A stretch of DNA of 64,000 nucleotides from Dasania sp. GY-MA-18 (GCF_024734385.1 NZ_JANHAP010000007.1:124001-188000); one strand, 5' to 3'; shown: positions 47,357-57,086, numbered from the stretch's first letter. Notes: generated by a model from the sequence alone, not told the origin. Program-made: numbers and translations.

Positions 47357-47650
47357 ATGGCCGTTGTGGCAATGTGGAAATGTGACCGGGATGACAGTAT
47401 GTTTGATAACAAAAAAGACGCCGATGCCTACGATAAAATGCTGGAGCTGGCCGAAAGCTTTACCCAGTTTTTAGAAAAGCATGCCGCAGGTATTAGCGAG
47501 CAAGATGCTGAAACCATAGGCCTATTACTATCCAAAAACAAAGAGCAATTAATTGCTGCTTGTAAAGGCAAGCCTGAGGTACTGCTCAGCTTAGGTGAGG
47601 GTGACAGTGAGGCTGATAGCAACGTAACCGAGTTGTCGGCTGCCGGCTAA
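47357..47650 (+). CDS. yebG: YebG-family DNA damage-inducible protein
   Basis: 97 residues. MAVVAMWKCDRDDSMFDNKKDADAYDKMLELAESF aligns with the E. coli YebG start (MAVEIKYVV then FTSKKEADAYDKMLDTADLL), and the acidic C-terminal tail is shared. The cellular role is unknown, but the E. coli gene belongs to the LexA regulon, matching the SOS box here. AAGGTGAG precedes the ATG. It is a single-gene unit between two terminators. Confidence 0.88.
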   Translation: MAVVAMWKCDRDDSMFDNKKDADAYDKMLELAESFTQFLEKHAAGISEQDAETIGLLLSKNKEQLIAACKGKPEVLLSLGEGDSEADSNVTELSAAG

Positions 47651-47676
47651 GTTTTCGCCGTCTAATATATTGTTGA

Positions 47677-47703
47677 AAAATGCCGGGCTTGCACCGGCAT
47701 TTT
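47677..47703 (+). terminator. Terminator after the yebG homologue
   Basis: AAAATGCCGG (47677-47686) pairs with CCGGCATTTT (47694-47703) around a 7-base loop. Its position argues that the next gene starts downstream, at 47778. Confidence 0.88.
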
Positions 47704-47777
47704 CGTTTTTACTAATCATTAAAGGCGGACTGTGCTTAAATACGCTTTTATTTATCCCAAGGCTAATTTGCAACACT

Positions 47778-48938
47778 ATGGATGCACAAGCTCAGCAACG
47801 TCGGCAAGAAATTCAAAAAGTCACCCTTATAGGCGCAGTGTTAGATGCCGTGCTGGGTGTGGCTAAAGTCATAGTCGGTGTGTTGGCTAACTCTCATGCC
47901 TTGATAGCCGATGGCATACACTCTTTTTCAGATTTGCTCACCGATGCCATGGTGATAGTGGTGGCCAAGTTTTCACACCACGGCCCCGATGAAGATCACC
48001 CCTATGGCCACGGCCGCTTTGAAACCTTTGCTACCGTAGTCTTGGGCGCGCTATTGATAGCAGTGGCTGGCGCTATGGCTTACGACAGTATTTATAGGTT
48101 GCTCTATAGCGAGCAATTACCAGTGCCTGCTTGGCCGGCTTTAGTCGTGGCGGGGCTGTCCATTGTTAGTAAAGAGTGGATATATCGTTATACCAAAGCC
48201 GTGGGCGAAAAATATAATTCCAAAATGCTTATTGCCAATGCCTGGCACAGCCGCAGCGATGCTATCTCCTCCATAGTGGTTTTGGTGGGCGTGGCTGGCG
48301 CCATGCTGGGTATTAGTTGGTTGGATAGTGTCGCCGCCTTAGTGGTGGCCATTATGATAGCCAAAATAGGTTGGGACTTAGCCTGGGAGAGTGTACAGGA
48401 GCTAGTAGACACCGCCTTATCGGCTGAAGAAGTGGCCGAGATGAAAGATATAATTATGCAAATTGAAGGTGTGGTAGGCGTGCATGAGCTGCGCAGTCGC
48501 AAAATGGGTGCCGATGCCTTGCTGGATATACATATACAAGTGGGCTCTAAAGTCAGCGTATCCGAGGGCCATAATATAGGCGTGTGGGTTACCGATAGCT
48601 TGTTAAAAAATGTCAAGAGTATTACCGATGTCACCTTTCATATAGACCCAGAAGACGACGACAACGACGACACCCGCATAGAGGGCAAGGTGGTGTTGTT
48701 ACCCCTGCGCGGTGATGTAATGGCCGCCCTTAATGAAACCTGGGATGGCATAGCCTACACCGAAAATATTAAAAAAATTAATCTGCACTACCTGCGCGAC
48801 AGCGTACAGGCAGAGGTGTTTATGCCCGCCGAGGTGTTAACTGATCAGGGCTTTGATAGGGTAGAGTTTCAAGAAAGCCTGCAACAAGGTACTGGGCATT
48901 TACCCTGGCTTAGCCATGTGAGTGTGTGGTTTGGCTAG
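47778..48938 (+). CDS. Cation diffusion facilitator transporter
   Basis: About 386 residues from ATG 47778 (MDAQAQQRRQEIQKVTLIGA); the frame is open further back only through a terminator. Six membrane segments with the metal-site motifs HSFSDLLTDA (TM2) and WHSRSDAISS (TM5), and DEDHPYGHGRFE in between, typical of FieF/MMT-type Zn2+/Fe2+ exporters working as H+ antiporters. The C-terminal cytoplasmic domain is long (about 170 residues), extending beyond the usual ferredoxin-like fold with an acidic stretch DPEDDDNDDTRIEGK and a second segment of unknown function. Metal specificity cannot be told. Confidence 0.93.
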   Translation: MDAQAQQRRQEIQKVTLIGAVLDAVLGVAKVIVGVLANSHALIADGIHSFSDLLTDAMVIVVAKFSHHGPDEDHPYGHGRFETFATVVLGALLIAVAGAMAYDSIYRLLYSEQLPVPAWPALVVAGLSIVSKEWIYRYTKAVGEKYNSKMLIANAWHSRSDAISSIVVLVGVAGAMLGISWLDSVAALVVAIMIAKIGWDLAWESVQELVDTALSAEEVAEMKDIIMQIEGVVGVHELRSRKMGADALLDIHIQVGSKVSVSEGHNIGVWVTDSLLKNVKSITDVTFHIDPEDDDNDDTRIEGKVVLLPLRGDVMAALNETWDGIAYTENIKKINLHYLRDSVQAEVFMPAEVLTDQGFDRVEFQESLQQGTGHLPWLSHVSVWFG

Positions 48939-49070
48939 GGCTTAATCTTGCGACAGTCGTTTTGCGAGTCGCTCTATAGATGTGCTGATTTCCTTTTTTC
49001 TAGGGCGCTAAAACCAAATCGAATAGGGCGGGGCAGTGGCTTTACTCTCGCAGTGATACTTTTGGCTGGT

Positions 49071-49851
49071 TCATTGGCTTATGTTAAAAATAGCCCTGCA
49101 TTTTGGGTAGTCTGTGCATCCCCAGAACTTACTGCCTATATGAGCGCCTTTTTTAGCGGTTCTTATTACCATATCAGAACCACACTTGGGGCAGGGGTTA
49201 GCGGTATTTTTTACGCTGATAATGTCTTTAACGTGGTTCACATGTTCACGATTAGTTTTTAGGCCTGGCTTGAGTCGACCGTGCGCTATGGCCATGATGG
49301 CTGCTTGTACTTGTTGCTGGCTCAAGGTTTCAGTGTTTTTGGACTTGATATATTTAATGCAGCCTCCTGCATAAGTGACATTGCTAGGCATTGCTGTTTT
49401 AAAGCTGCTGTCGCCAATAAATACCACGATTGAAAAAATACTGTCAGTAGGAATGTTTAAAAGATGGTCTAGAGCTTTTAGGTGTTTATAGTTTTGATGA
49501 ATCGGGTTTTGAAACTTATATGAACGCTTATATATTTTCTGAGTCCATTGTTTTTTTATAGGCAGAGCCGAATATCCAGCCTTTCATGTTTTTTGTTTCT
49601 ATAACAAAGACACCGTATTTTGAAATCAAAAGATGGTCAATTTGCGTGCTTCCATCCTCCGAAGCTAAGGTGACATTGTTAAAAAGATGATATTTATTTT
49701 TGGATAAAAAGAGCTTAAGCAATAAGTTGATCTGTAACTCGCCAAAAAGGCCTTTAAACCACGGCGACTGTAATATCCCCGCTGTTATTGCCAGTGGGAT
49801 GAGGTACCACAGCGTACTGAATAATTGCTGAGTTATTGGCGTGATCTCCAT
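49071..49851 (-). pseudogene. NERD-domain / topoisomerase-type zinc finger protein, broken by a frameshift
   Basis: Two minus-strand frames together make one protein of about 259 residues. The first (49851 to about 49550) has a membrane segment (LWYLIPLAITAGILQSPW) and a NERD core (QIDHLLISKYGVFVIETKNMKGWIFG). The second (about 49550 to 49071) continues the NERD domain (QKIYKRSYKFQNPIHQNYKHLKAL, FSIVVFIGDSSFK) and ends in a C4 zinc finger CPKCGSDMVIRTAKKG...FWGCTDYPKC, a common NERD fusion. They join if one A is removed from the A7 run that reads as T at 49551-49557; as written the first frame ends at codon 108. This may be a real mutation, a phase-variable tract or a sequencing error. NERD proteins are linked to DNA processing; the role here is unknown. 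Confidence 0.85.
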
Positions 49852-49871
49852 ATCTGCCTAGCTCTTACTAC

Positions 49872-50594
49872 TTAGTCTTTATTCATCTTTGCCAAAGTCC
49901 GTAAGGTCACCAAGGGCTTAGAGTGAAACTCGCGGTGATAGAGCACCGCCACAACCAGCGCGGTAGCGCCCACAAATAACCACTGGCTGATAAACCAGGG
50001 GAATATGGCCATGGCAAAATAATAGGCACGCAAACCGTAGTTATAAGTGTGGCTGGCTTGGTCTATCATTTTGGCGGTATAGCGTGCGTATTGATTGCGC
50101 TGTTTTTGCGAGCTGCCTTCATCTTTACGTAGTGGCGCGGCGCCCATCAGTACGCTAGAAAAACCAAACTGGCGCATGGCCCAGGTAAAAGTAAAAAAGG
50201 CGTATACAAAAATACAGCACAGCACCATCACGCGCAGCTGTATTTCGGACTCGCTAGTTTTTTCAAAAAAAGGTATCTCAGTCAGCAGTAGGTTAATAGT
50301 GCCGATATTGGGGATAACTGCCAATAAACCCGCCAGCACCAGTATGGTGGTGGAGGCAAAAAAACTTACCTGCCGTTCAATATTGGAAATTAATGCCGCA
50401 TCAGCCACCAAAGCTTCGCGGTTTAATAATGCCTTCATCCAGTTTACCCGGTGATCGTGTAATACCGACGATAAGCTATGGGTACGCTTAGCCATATAGT
50501 GGGCAAAATAGCTGTAGCCCACCCAGCATAATAAAAACCAGCCCAAGCTTAGGGCGTTACTCCAATGGAAGGTTTGTAAAAAAGCTAAAGTCAT
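49872..50594 (-). CDS. DUF599 family membrane protein
   Basis: 240 residues with about four membrane segments (WFLLCWVGYSYFAHYM, FFASTTILVLAGLLAVI, LCCIFVYAFFTFTWAMRQF, AIFPWFISQWLFVGATALVVAVLY). The conserved stretches HDHRVNWMKALLNREALVADAALISNIERQVSFFAS and RNQYARYTAKMIDQASHTYNYGLRAYYFA define DUF599. Function unknown. Lies 20 bp upstream of the broken NERD gene on the same strand and may be cotranscribed with it. Confidence 0.87.
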   Translation of the reverse strand: MTLAFLQTFHWSNALSLGWFLLCWVGYSYFAHYMAKRTHSLSSVLHDHRVNWMKALLNREALVADAALISNIERQVSFFASTTILVLAGLLAVIPNIGTINLLLTEIPFFEKTSESEIQLRVMVLCCIFVYAFFTFTWAMRQFGFSSVLMGAAPLRKDEGSSQKQRNQYARYTAKMIDQASHTYNYGLRAYYFAMAIFPWFISQWLFVGATALVVAVLYHREFHSKPLVTLRTLAKMNKD

Positions 50595-50688
50595 TTTGCA
50601 CCCTGTGGTTGTGTGGCGTTAGTGTATCAGGTTCATTTAGTATGCCAATAGACTGTTAAATCTTTATGAATAGGGCGAGAGGAAAGTA

Positions 50689-51555
50689 TCAAAAATAATC
50701 TTTTAGCGGGTCTACCCCTAATTGTTTTTCGCCTGAGGCCAGTGAGCCTATAAATAAAGAAAATAATTCTGGCTGCGAGCTAATATCCAGCTTTTGATAC
50801 AGGTGGCGTCTGTGTACCTTTACGGTTTCCATAGATATTTGTAATTTGTTGGCCATGGCCTTAGTGGAGTAGCCATGCAGTATGTGCTGGGCAATTTCAC
50901 ATTCCCTGGCGGTAAGCACGCTGCTGCCAAAGTGAGTAAATGCCGAGGCAATATTTTGATGAAAACCGGGTTTGCCCTGGGGTTGTGGTTGGGCGCTAAA
51001 GTGCTGTGCTATTACGCTAGTTACCCAAGGGGCGATGATGTGCAGTATCTCTGCCTGCTCGTCACTAAAAGGGGTTTTGCTGGCCAGCGACAGCGAAGCG
51101 GTTTGCTGCTGTGGCAGTTGCACTAGGTAATTAAACTCATCCACTAATTGGCAGTGCTGATAATAATTAAAATAATATTCACTCTTATGAAATAAGTCAG
51201 GCACTACCTCACTCAAACGATACAGCTTAGTGGCGCAGCCGTTACAACTGGCTTGGTAAAACGGGTCTAGCAAATAAGCCCCTTCATAATAATTAGCTAA
51301 GCTGGCGGCTGGCGCCCAGGGGCCATCGTTATCGGGCAGGTAAACCGTGCTGGGTGCACTATTATGGGGGTAGATGATAAGCACCGGCGCATCGACTGCC
51401 ACCAAAAAGCCTATGGCATCTAGCAATTGTTTGCCCCACTGGGCGCTGCCTATAGCCTGGGTGGTGTTGGCTATATGTTGATACCATTGGGGGCTGCAGA
51501 GCTGGTCGCGTATCAGTTGGCTCATGGTCTGGGGCTCGTAGGGTGATAGCGGCAT
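50689..51555 (-). CDS. LuxR-family transcriptional regulator
   Basis: 288 residues. The C-terminal GerE/LuxR helix-turn-helix (about 215-280; LTARECEIAQHILHGYSTKAMANKLQISMETVKVHRRHLYQKLDI) is complete. The N-terminal 200 residues look GAF-like (VDAPVLIIYPHNSAPSTVYLPDNDG, LANYYEGAYLLDPFY, FSDEQAEILHIIAPWVTSVIAQHF) and lack the conserved autoinducer-binding residues I would expect, so the ligand is unknown. Divergent from an MFS transporter gene with about 135 bp between them, which is probably its target. Confidence 0.88.
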   Translation of the reverse strand: MPLSPYEPQTMSQLIRDQLCSPQWYQHIANTTQAIGSAQWGKQLLDAIGFLVAVDAPVLIIYPHNSAPSTVYLPDNDGPWAPAASLANYYEGAYLLDPFYQASCNGCATKLYRLSEVVPDLFHKSEYYFNYYQHCQLVDEFNYLVQLPQQQTASLSLASKTPFSDEQAEILHIIAPWVTSVIAQHFSAQPQPQGKPGFHQNIASAFTHFGSSVLTARECEIAQHILHGYSTKAMANKLQISMETVKVHRRHLYQKLDISSQPELFSLFIGSLASGEKQLGVDPLKDYF

Positions 51556-51690
51556 GATAGCACTGGCCTATGGCTGCACTAAAGCCTGGGATGTCACCCT
51601 AAGGGGTTATACCCGCGGGCTGGCCCTGGCTTTACATTGTCTGGCTACTGGTTATAGCGCGCCGCCTCGCTTTAGATGTTGAGTTTAATA

Positions 51691-52872
51691 ATGAAGAATA
51701 ATACCGCTGAGTTTGATACTGCCAAGGCCATTACTGCTGCCATAGTCTTTAGCTTTATCGGCAATGCCGTATTTATGGGTATGCCTATGCTGGTAGGGGC
51801 GCTATCCGATAATTTGGGCTTTACTGAGCAGCAGGTGGGCTGGCTGGCCTCAGCAGATTTAGGCGGTATGTGTGCCTCTTCCATACTGACTTCACTGCTG
51901 GTGGCTAGGGTTAATCGCCGCTATTTAGTGGCGTTGGGGGTGGTGATAGCGGTATTGGCTAACTATGCCGCTAGCCTGTTTCACGATTTTGAGAGTTTGG
52001 TTTCATTGCGGGTGTTGGCGGGCTTTGGCAGTGGTATTTGTTATGCCACCGGGGTGGCCAGCTTGGCGGGTAGCCATAACACCGGCCGCAATTTCAGTAT
52101 TTTAATGTTTGCCTTGGTGGCAATTAATGCCCTAGAGCTCTATTCCTTCCCTATATTGTCGGCGCACTGGGGGGTGAATGGCATATTCCTGGCTTTTGCT
52201 GGCTCCTTTATATTGGCGCTGTGCTTTATTGGGTGGTTACCGGCACGTGCTGCCGAGCAATCTTTGGCTGCGGTGGGCGATAAGCAAGGCCCAGTGGTGC
52301 CGGTTTATTTGCCTTGGCTATGCCTATTAGCGGTAGCTTGTTTTTATATCACCATAGGTTCTTATTGGTCGTTTATAGAGCGGGCGGGGGTAGATGCTGG
52401 CTTGAGTGATAGTTTTATCGCCAATGTGTTAACCGCAGGTACGGTGTGCACCTTATTAGGCTGTTTTGCCGCTACTGCCCTAAGCACTAGGCTGGGGCAA
52501 TCCAAGCCCTTAATTGCAGCGTTGTTGGGTATGACGCTAACACTGCTAATGTTAGCTACAGGGATAAATGCGCTAAGTTATATAGCTGGCACCATGTTGT
52601 TTAATTTTATGTGGCTGTTTACCGATATCTACCAATTGGGCACTTTGAGTAATATCGATCACAGTGGTCGCTATGTGGCCTTAGTGCCTGCCGCGCAAGG
52701 CTTTGCCCAAACCTTAGGCCCCAGTATGGCGGGGGGCATGTTGGCCGCCAATATGGGCTACGGTTCGGTGATGATCATGGGAGCTTTGGGGAGTTTCGCC
52801 GCATTTATACTGTATTTGTTGGTGTATTCCATCTTAAAACGCTCTGCTCCTGCTATTGCCAATGCGCAGTAA
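51691..52872 (+). CDS. Major facilitator superfamily transporter
   Basis: About 393 residues from ATG 51691 (MKNNTAEFDTAKAITAAIVFSFIGNAVFMGMP), with GAG 7 bases upstream; an ATG at 51676 is in frame. Twelve hydrophobic segments; the second-loop region is LASADLGGMCASSILTSLLVARVNRRYLVALG. It looks like a sugar- or metabolite-type MFS permease of the inner membrane. Divergent from the LuxR-type regulator. Substrate unknown; the nearby class III aminotransferase hints at an amino compound, but that is weak. Confidence 0.87.
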   Translation: MKNNTAEFDTAKAITAAIVFSFIGNAVFMGMPMLVGALSDNLGFTEQQVGWLASADLGGMCASSILTSLLVARVNRRYLVALGVVIAVLANYAASLFHDFESLVSLRVLAGFGSGICYATGVASLAGSHNTGRNFSILMFALVAINALELYSFPILSAHWGVNGIFLAFAGSFILALCFIGWLPARAAEQSLAAVGDKQGPVVPVYLPWLCLLAVACFYITIGSYWSFIERAGVDAGLSDSFIANVLTAGTVCTLLGCFAATALSTRLGQSKPLIAALLGMTLTLLMLATGINALSYIAGTMLFNFMWLFTDIYQLGTLSNIDHSGRYVALVPAAQGFAQTLGPSMAGGMLAANMGYGSVMIMGALGSFAAFILYLLVYSILKRSAPAIANAQ

Positions 52873-53060
52873 TAGACTGCTTTTAGCGGTTTAAATAAAC
52901 GCTGTATAAGTTTTGAGCTGCCTGTGATGGCGTGTGTTAATTTTGTTTAGCTCGCACAGTTATTTCTAATTACCTCATAGCGAGTTTCTAAGCTAAGATA
53001 GAAACAACAGCTTTCTATACTATTATTAGCCATTTTTATAGGGATAGAGTGGCTCATTGA

Positions 53061-56000
53061 TTGAGCACCTCCAGTACATTCCATATGTCGAAATCAGATT
53101 CTGTCTATGTTGATTGTTTAAGCCATGCCCTGCGTGCTTTACGTTTGTCGGTGCCCCTAAGCATTGCTGAGTTATCTGGGTTTATTGATGTGGCTGAAGT
53201 TAAAATTAAAGACTTTGAGAAGGGTAAAGACTCTCTTAGTGAGGATGAAGTAAAAAGAATGAGCCGCTTTTTGGAGTCGCAACGTCATAGCAAACTACCT
53301 ACCAGTAATAATGAAAATCATGAGCTATTACAAAAAAGAATTGTTAAACAAAACGAGGCTATGCGTTTTTTATCCAAACATGATGCTATTAACCAAGGCG
53401 ATCTCAAAAATGCCATAGAGCTAATCTGTGAAACTGCAGCCAAAACCATGCAAAACGAATTTACCGGAGTGTGGTTGTTAAATGATAAGCGGGATTTTTT
53501 AGAGGCTATAGATGAGTATGTGCTCAGTAGAAATAGCCATGAGCCAGAGGATCATTACAACAAAGATCAATTCCCTGAGTGGTTTAAAAGCTTTAATGGC
53601 CAGCGCAATGTAATTACAGACTCCACGATTAACAACTACGAAGATGATGAGTTTGACGAAGAGCGCGAGAAGTGGGGCATAGAAGCTACCATAGAGACCA
53701 ATATTTTTTTTGAAGGTGAAATCGTTGGAATTATAGCCAATGAAGATAATAAGCCTAGGCAATGGCATGGTGATGAAATTAGCTTTCATACCCAGCTGTC
53801 CGATTTGGTTTCACGGGTGCTTACAAATAAGAAAAGCCGAGAGTTAAGCCAGCAATTAAATGATCAGCGCGAAAGAGTCAGTAAGCAGCAGCATCTGGTC
53901 ATGGATATTATTCGCCACCCTGCGGTGGTGGCTGGCGATATAGATAAGGCCTTTGATTATATTTGTATTAACGTATCTCGTTTATTGCAAAGCAGTGTCT
54001 CTATAGGTTTGATAGATAAAGCAAGCAATGTTTTAGTTACGCGATCTGCCTATGATCATAATGGCCAGGGTTTATTGCCGAAAAAACAGTGCTATGACCT
54101 GCCATTAGCTGATGTGCCCGTGTATAAAAATGCGTTAATAAATGATCGATTTATTACCGCCAGCAATGTTAATGATGACCCGCGCTATGCTGAATTGGCC
54201 CATATAGAAATGATAGATAAAAATATTATTTCCTCAGTAGATGCCGGTGTGCGTGAGGGCGGTGAGTTAGTTGGCGTGTTAACGGTGGACTCCTATGTGC
54301 AAAAATCTTGGCATAGTGATGAGCAAACTTTTATTGGCGAAGTAACAGAGCAAATTTCACAGTGTTTGGCTAATCAAAAAAGTCGTCAGGCCGAGCATCA
54401 GTTGTACCGCCTATCCCGCGCGGTAGAAAGCTCAACTTCGGCATTGGTAGTGGTAAACGATGCCTTGGCCGTGATTTATGGCAATAGCAAGGCGCAGGAG
54501 CTGTTGGATAGGCAGGGTGTAAGTTTAGTAGGGTTAAGTTTACGCGATATTGCCGTGTCTAAAGACTCTGCTTCTGAACATTTTCACCTATTAAACGCGA
54601 TTGCTAAAAAGAAAAACTGGCGCGGTGAATTAGAGTTAATGAGCAAGGACGGTGAAAGCAGGTGGTTATTAGCCACGCTATCGCCTATGAACAGCAAGGC
54701 CGATACAGTTAATGAGTTTGTGTTGGTCTGTGATGATGTTAGCGAGTTGAAGGCCGCCCATAAAGAAATGGAGCGCATGGCTTTTTATGACTCTTTAACA
54801 GGCTTGGTTAATCGCCGCCTTTATAAAGAGCGTTTATCACAAAGTATATTGTCAGCTCAGCGCTATCAAACAGAGTTGGCGGTACTGTTTTTAGACTTGG
54901 ATAGATTTAAGTTAATTAACGATACCCTGGGGCATGAGGTGGGTGATCAACTATTAAAAGAGGTGGCGAGCTGCTTAGAGTCTTGTGTGGGTGAGGGCGA
55001 TACCGTCGCCAGATTAGGTGGCGACGAGTTTACCATATTGCTGAATGATGTGGCCGGTAGAGATGCAGTCATAGAAACCGCCAAAAAAATTATTGCGGCG
55101 GTGCGCTCGCCTATAGTTATAGGGCAAGAAACCATTAGCGTCACCACTAGCATAGGCATTAGCCTGTTTCCCGAAAATTGTGAGGAAGGCTCGCAGTTAA
55201 TGAAAATGGCTGACATGGCCATGTATAACGCTAAAACCAAAGGTAGAAACTCCTTTGATTTTTACCACAAAAATTTAGATATATTCAGCAAAGAGCGCTT
55301 GGGTTTAGAGCATGACTTGAGGCAGGCTTTAGACAATAAAGAATTTATTATTCACTACCAGCCTATTATTAATTCTAAAACCCAGCGTATTACCTCGGTA
55401 GAGGCCTTAATACGCTGGCAGCATCCTAGCAAGGGCCTAATTCAGCCCTTAGATTTTATCCCTATAGCCGAAGACATAGGCATTATTAATGATATTGGTG
55501 CCTGGGTATTGCTAAAGGCCTGTACTGATTTAAAAGCAATGCAGCAATTACAGCCGCAACTGAAAATGTCGGTTAATTTGGCGGCCAGTCAGTTTAATGC
55601 GGTAAATTTTGTAGAGAAAATTGCTGAGGCTTTATTGGCTGCCGAGGTCTCGGGTGAATCGCTGATTTTAGAAATTACCGAAAGCATGTTGATACAGGAT
55701 ATAGAACACTCCGTAGAAGTGCTGCACAATATCCGCGCGCAGGGGGTGTCTATATCTATAGATGATTTTGGTACGGGTTATTCATCGCTGGGTTATTTAA
55801 AGCGCCTGCCTATAGATAATATAAAAATAGATAAAACCTTTGTTGAGCATATACACACCGATAAGCATGACTGTGATTTAACCACAGCAGTTATCGATAT
55901 GGCCCATAGCTTAAAGCTTAATGTAATCGCCGAAGGGGTAGAGCAACAGGCGCAGGAAGATATATTAAGCCAGCACGGCTGTGAATATTATCAGGGCTTT

Positions 56001-56102
56001 TTGTATGCTCACCCCTGCGGTGTTGATGATATGAATAGCTTGCTACAAGGCCGCATAGAGGGTGAGCTAAGTATCAACCCTGGCAATGTCAGCAATTTGT
56101 AA
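53061..56102 (+). CDS. HTH-GAFx2-PAS-GGDEF-EAL c-di-GMP signalling protein
   Basis: 1013 residues from a TTG at 53061, or 1005 from ATG 53085; neither has a strong ribosome-binding site. An XRE-like N-terminus (about 25-85; PLSIAELSGFIDVAEVKIKDFEKGKDSLSEDEVKRM) precedes two GAF repeats (about 105-260 and 285-445) with the same W-H-x-DE ending as the paralogue at 24190, then PAS (about 455-565), GGDEF and EAL. GGDEF at 653-657 is intact, but the inhibitory RxxD site reads GEGD, so product feedback is probably lost. The EAL motifs are intact (EALIRW from 781, NLAASQF, EITES, DDFGTGYSS, AEGVEQ). Two bases separate it from the convergent LysR gene. Confidence 0.9.
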   Translation: MSTSSTFHMSKSDSVYVDCLSHALRALRLSVPLSIAELSGFIDVAEVKIKDFEKGKDSLSEDEVKRMSRFLESQRHSKLPTSNNENHELLQKRIVKQNEAMRFLSKHDAINQGDLKNAIELICETAAKTMQNEFTGVWLLNDKRDFLEAIDEYVLSRNSHEPEDHYNKDQFPEWFKSFNGQRNVITDSTINNYEDDEFDEEREKWGIEATIETNIFFEGEIVGIIANEDNKPRQWHGDEISFHTQLSDLVSRVLTNKKSRELSQQLNDQRERVSKQQHLVMDIIRHPAVVAGDIDKAFDYICINVSRLLQSSVSIGLIDKASNVLVTRSAYDHNGQGLLPKKQCYDLPLADVPVYKNALINDRFITASNVNDDPRYAELAHIEMIDKNIISSVDAGVREGGELVGVLTVDSYVQKSWHSDEQTFIGEVTEQISQCLANQKSRQAEHQLYRLSRAVESSTSALVVVNDALAVIYGNSKAQELLDRQGVSLVGLSLRDIAVSKDSASEHFHLLNAIAKKKNWRGELELMSKDGESRWLLATLSPMNSKADTVNEFVLVCDDVSELKAAHKEMERMAFYDSLTGLVNRRLYKERLSQSILSAQRYQTELAVLFLDLDRFKLINDTLGHEVGDQLLKEVASCLESCVGEGDTVARLGGDEFTILLNDVAGRDAVIETAKKIIAAVRSPIVIGQETISVTTSIGISLFPENCEEGSQLMKMADMAMYNAKTKGRNSFDFYHKNLDIFSKERLGLEHDLRQALDNKEFIIHYQPIINSKTQRITSVEALIRWQHPSKGLIQPLDFIPIAEDIGIINDIGAWVLLKACTDLKAMQQLQPQLKMSVNLAASQFNAVNFVEKIAEALLAAEVSGESLILEITESMLIQDIEHSVEVLHNIRAQGVSISIDDFGTGYSSLGYLKRLPIDNIKIDKTFVEHIHTDKHDCDLTTAVIDMAHSLKLNVIAEGVEQQAQEDILSQHGCEYYQGFLYAHPCGVDDMNSLLQGRIEGELSINPGNVSNL

Positions 56103-56104
56103 GG

Positions 56105-57001
56105 CTAGGCGTGAAAGTTTTCCTTACAAAATTCCAGAAAAACTTCCGAGCGCTTGGGTAGGCGCACATTGGCAGCCCTAGCGACTACCAGTGATAAGGG
56201 CCTGGCATTTTCGGCCAGAGGTATAGCGACGATGCTGGAGCCGTCGTAGCATATATTGGTTTGCGGCGATAAATTCACTATAGAGTAACCATAGCCATTG
56301 CCCACTAAGCTGCGCACTAACTCATAGCTGCCGGTGCGGTGGCGAATTTGCGGCTTAAAGCCGTGGCCATCAAACAGCGATTGGAAATACTCTCGGCTAT
56401 GGGGTAAATCGAGTAGCACCATGGTTTCGTGCTCTAAGTCTTTAAACTTCAAGCTTTTCTTTTTCGCTAGCTCATGGTCGGCGGGTAGTAATACCTTGGG
56501 GGTGAGCTGCGCCAGCTCATGTATTTTAATTCTATCGCCTAGGCCCAAATCATACACAAAGGCCAGCTCGGTTTTACCCGAGAGTAGCGATTGGCTGATC
56601 TCTTCTATATTGCCTTCATTCAGTACAAAGCTAACGTCGGGGTAGAGTTCATTAAACTGGTTTATGAGCTTGGGTATGTATAACGGGGCTAAAGTCACAA
56701 AGCAGCCTAGGTTAATCTCCCCCGATAGCGACTGGCTATGCTCTTTAATATGGGTTTGCACGTCTTCCGCATGGCGCAGTAGCTGGGTGGCTTCAGTGAG
56801 CAAATCGCTGCCGGCCTGGGTTAGCGATACCCCTTTGGCGTGATGGCGTATAAGTAGCTGTACACCAAAGTATTCTTCCAGTTGATTGATGGCATTGGAG
56901 ATGGCCGGCTGGGATACAAACAGGTGTTCGCTGGCAGTCGTGACATTGCCGTATTCCGCCACGGCGAGGAAATAACGTAGTTGTTTGAGGGTAAATTTCA
57001 T
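56105..57001 (-). CDS. LysR-family transcriptional regulator
   Basis: 298 residues. N-terminal winged helix (MKFTLKQLRYFLAVAEYGNVTTASEHLFVSQPAISNAINQLEEYFGVQLLIRH) and a periplasmic-binding-type effector domain (about 92-295). Divergent from the class III aminotransferase with 205 bp between them, the usual layout for a LysR regulator and its target. It probably responds to the amine, keto acid or amino acid handled by that enzyme. Confidence 0.92.
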   Translation of the reverse strand: MKFTLKQLRYFLAVAEYGNVTTASEHLFVSQPAISNAINQLEEYFGVQLLIRHHAKGVSLTQAGSDLLTEATQLLRHAEDVQTHIKEHSQSLSGEINLGCFVTLAPLYIPKLINQFNELYPDVSFVLNEGNIEEISQSLLSGKTELAFVYDLGLGDRIKIHELAQLTPKVLLPADHELAKKKSLKFKDLEHETMVLLDLPHSREYFQSLFDGHGFKPQIRHRTGSYELVRSLVGNGYGYSIVNLSPQTNICYDGSSIVAIPLAENARPLSLVVARAANVRLPKRSEVFLEFCKENFHA

Positions 57002-57086
57002 AATAATTAGTTATTTCTTGAACAGATATGATCAAAGAATATTATCTATCAAGGGATTTAGCTAGCCAGATTTGCATAATAAAAAC

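Noticed and set aside
47670-47777. N-terminal extension of the cation diffusion facilitator
   Set aside because: It runs through the yebG terminator hairpin and is not conserved in the family.
48948-49262. Open plus-strand frame after the cation transporter
   Set aside because: It mostly overlaps the zinc-finger half of the NERD gene on the other strand, which has recognisable family motifs; the plus-strand translation matches nothing and has no ribosome-binding site.
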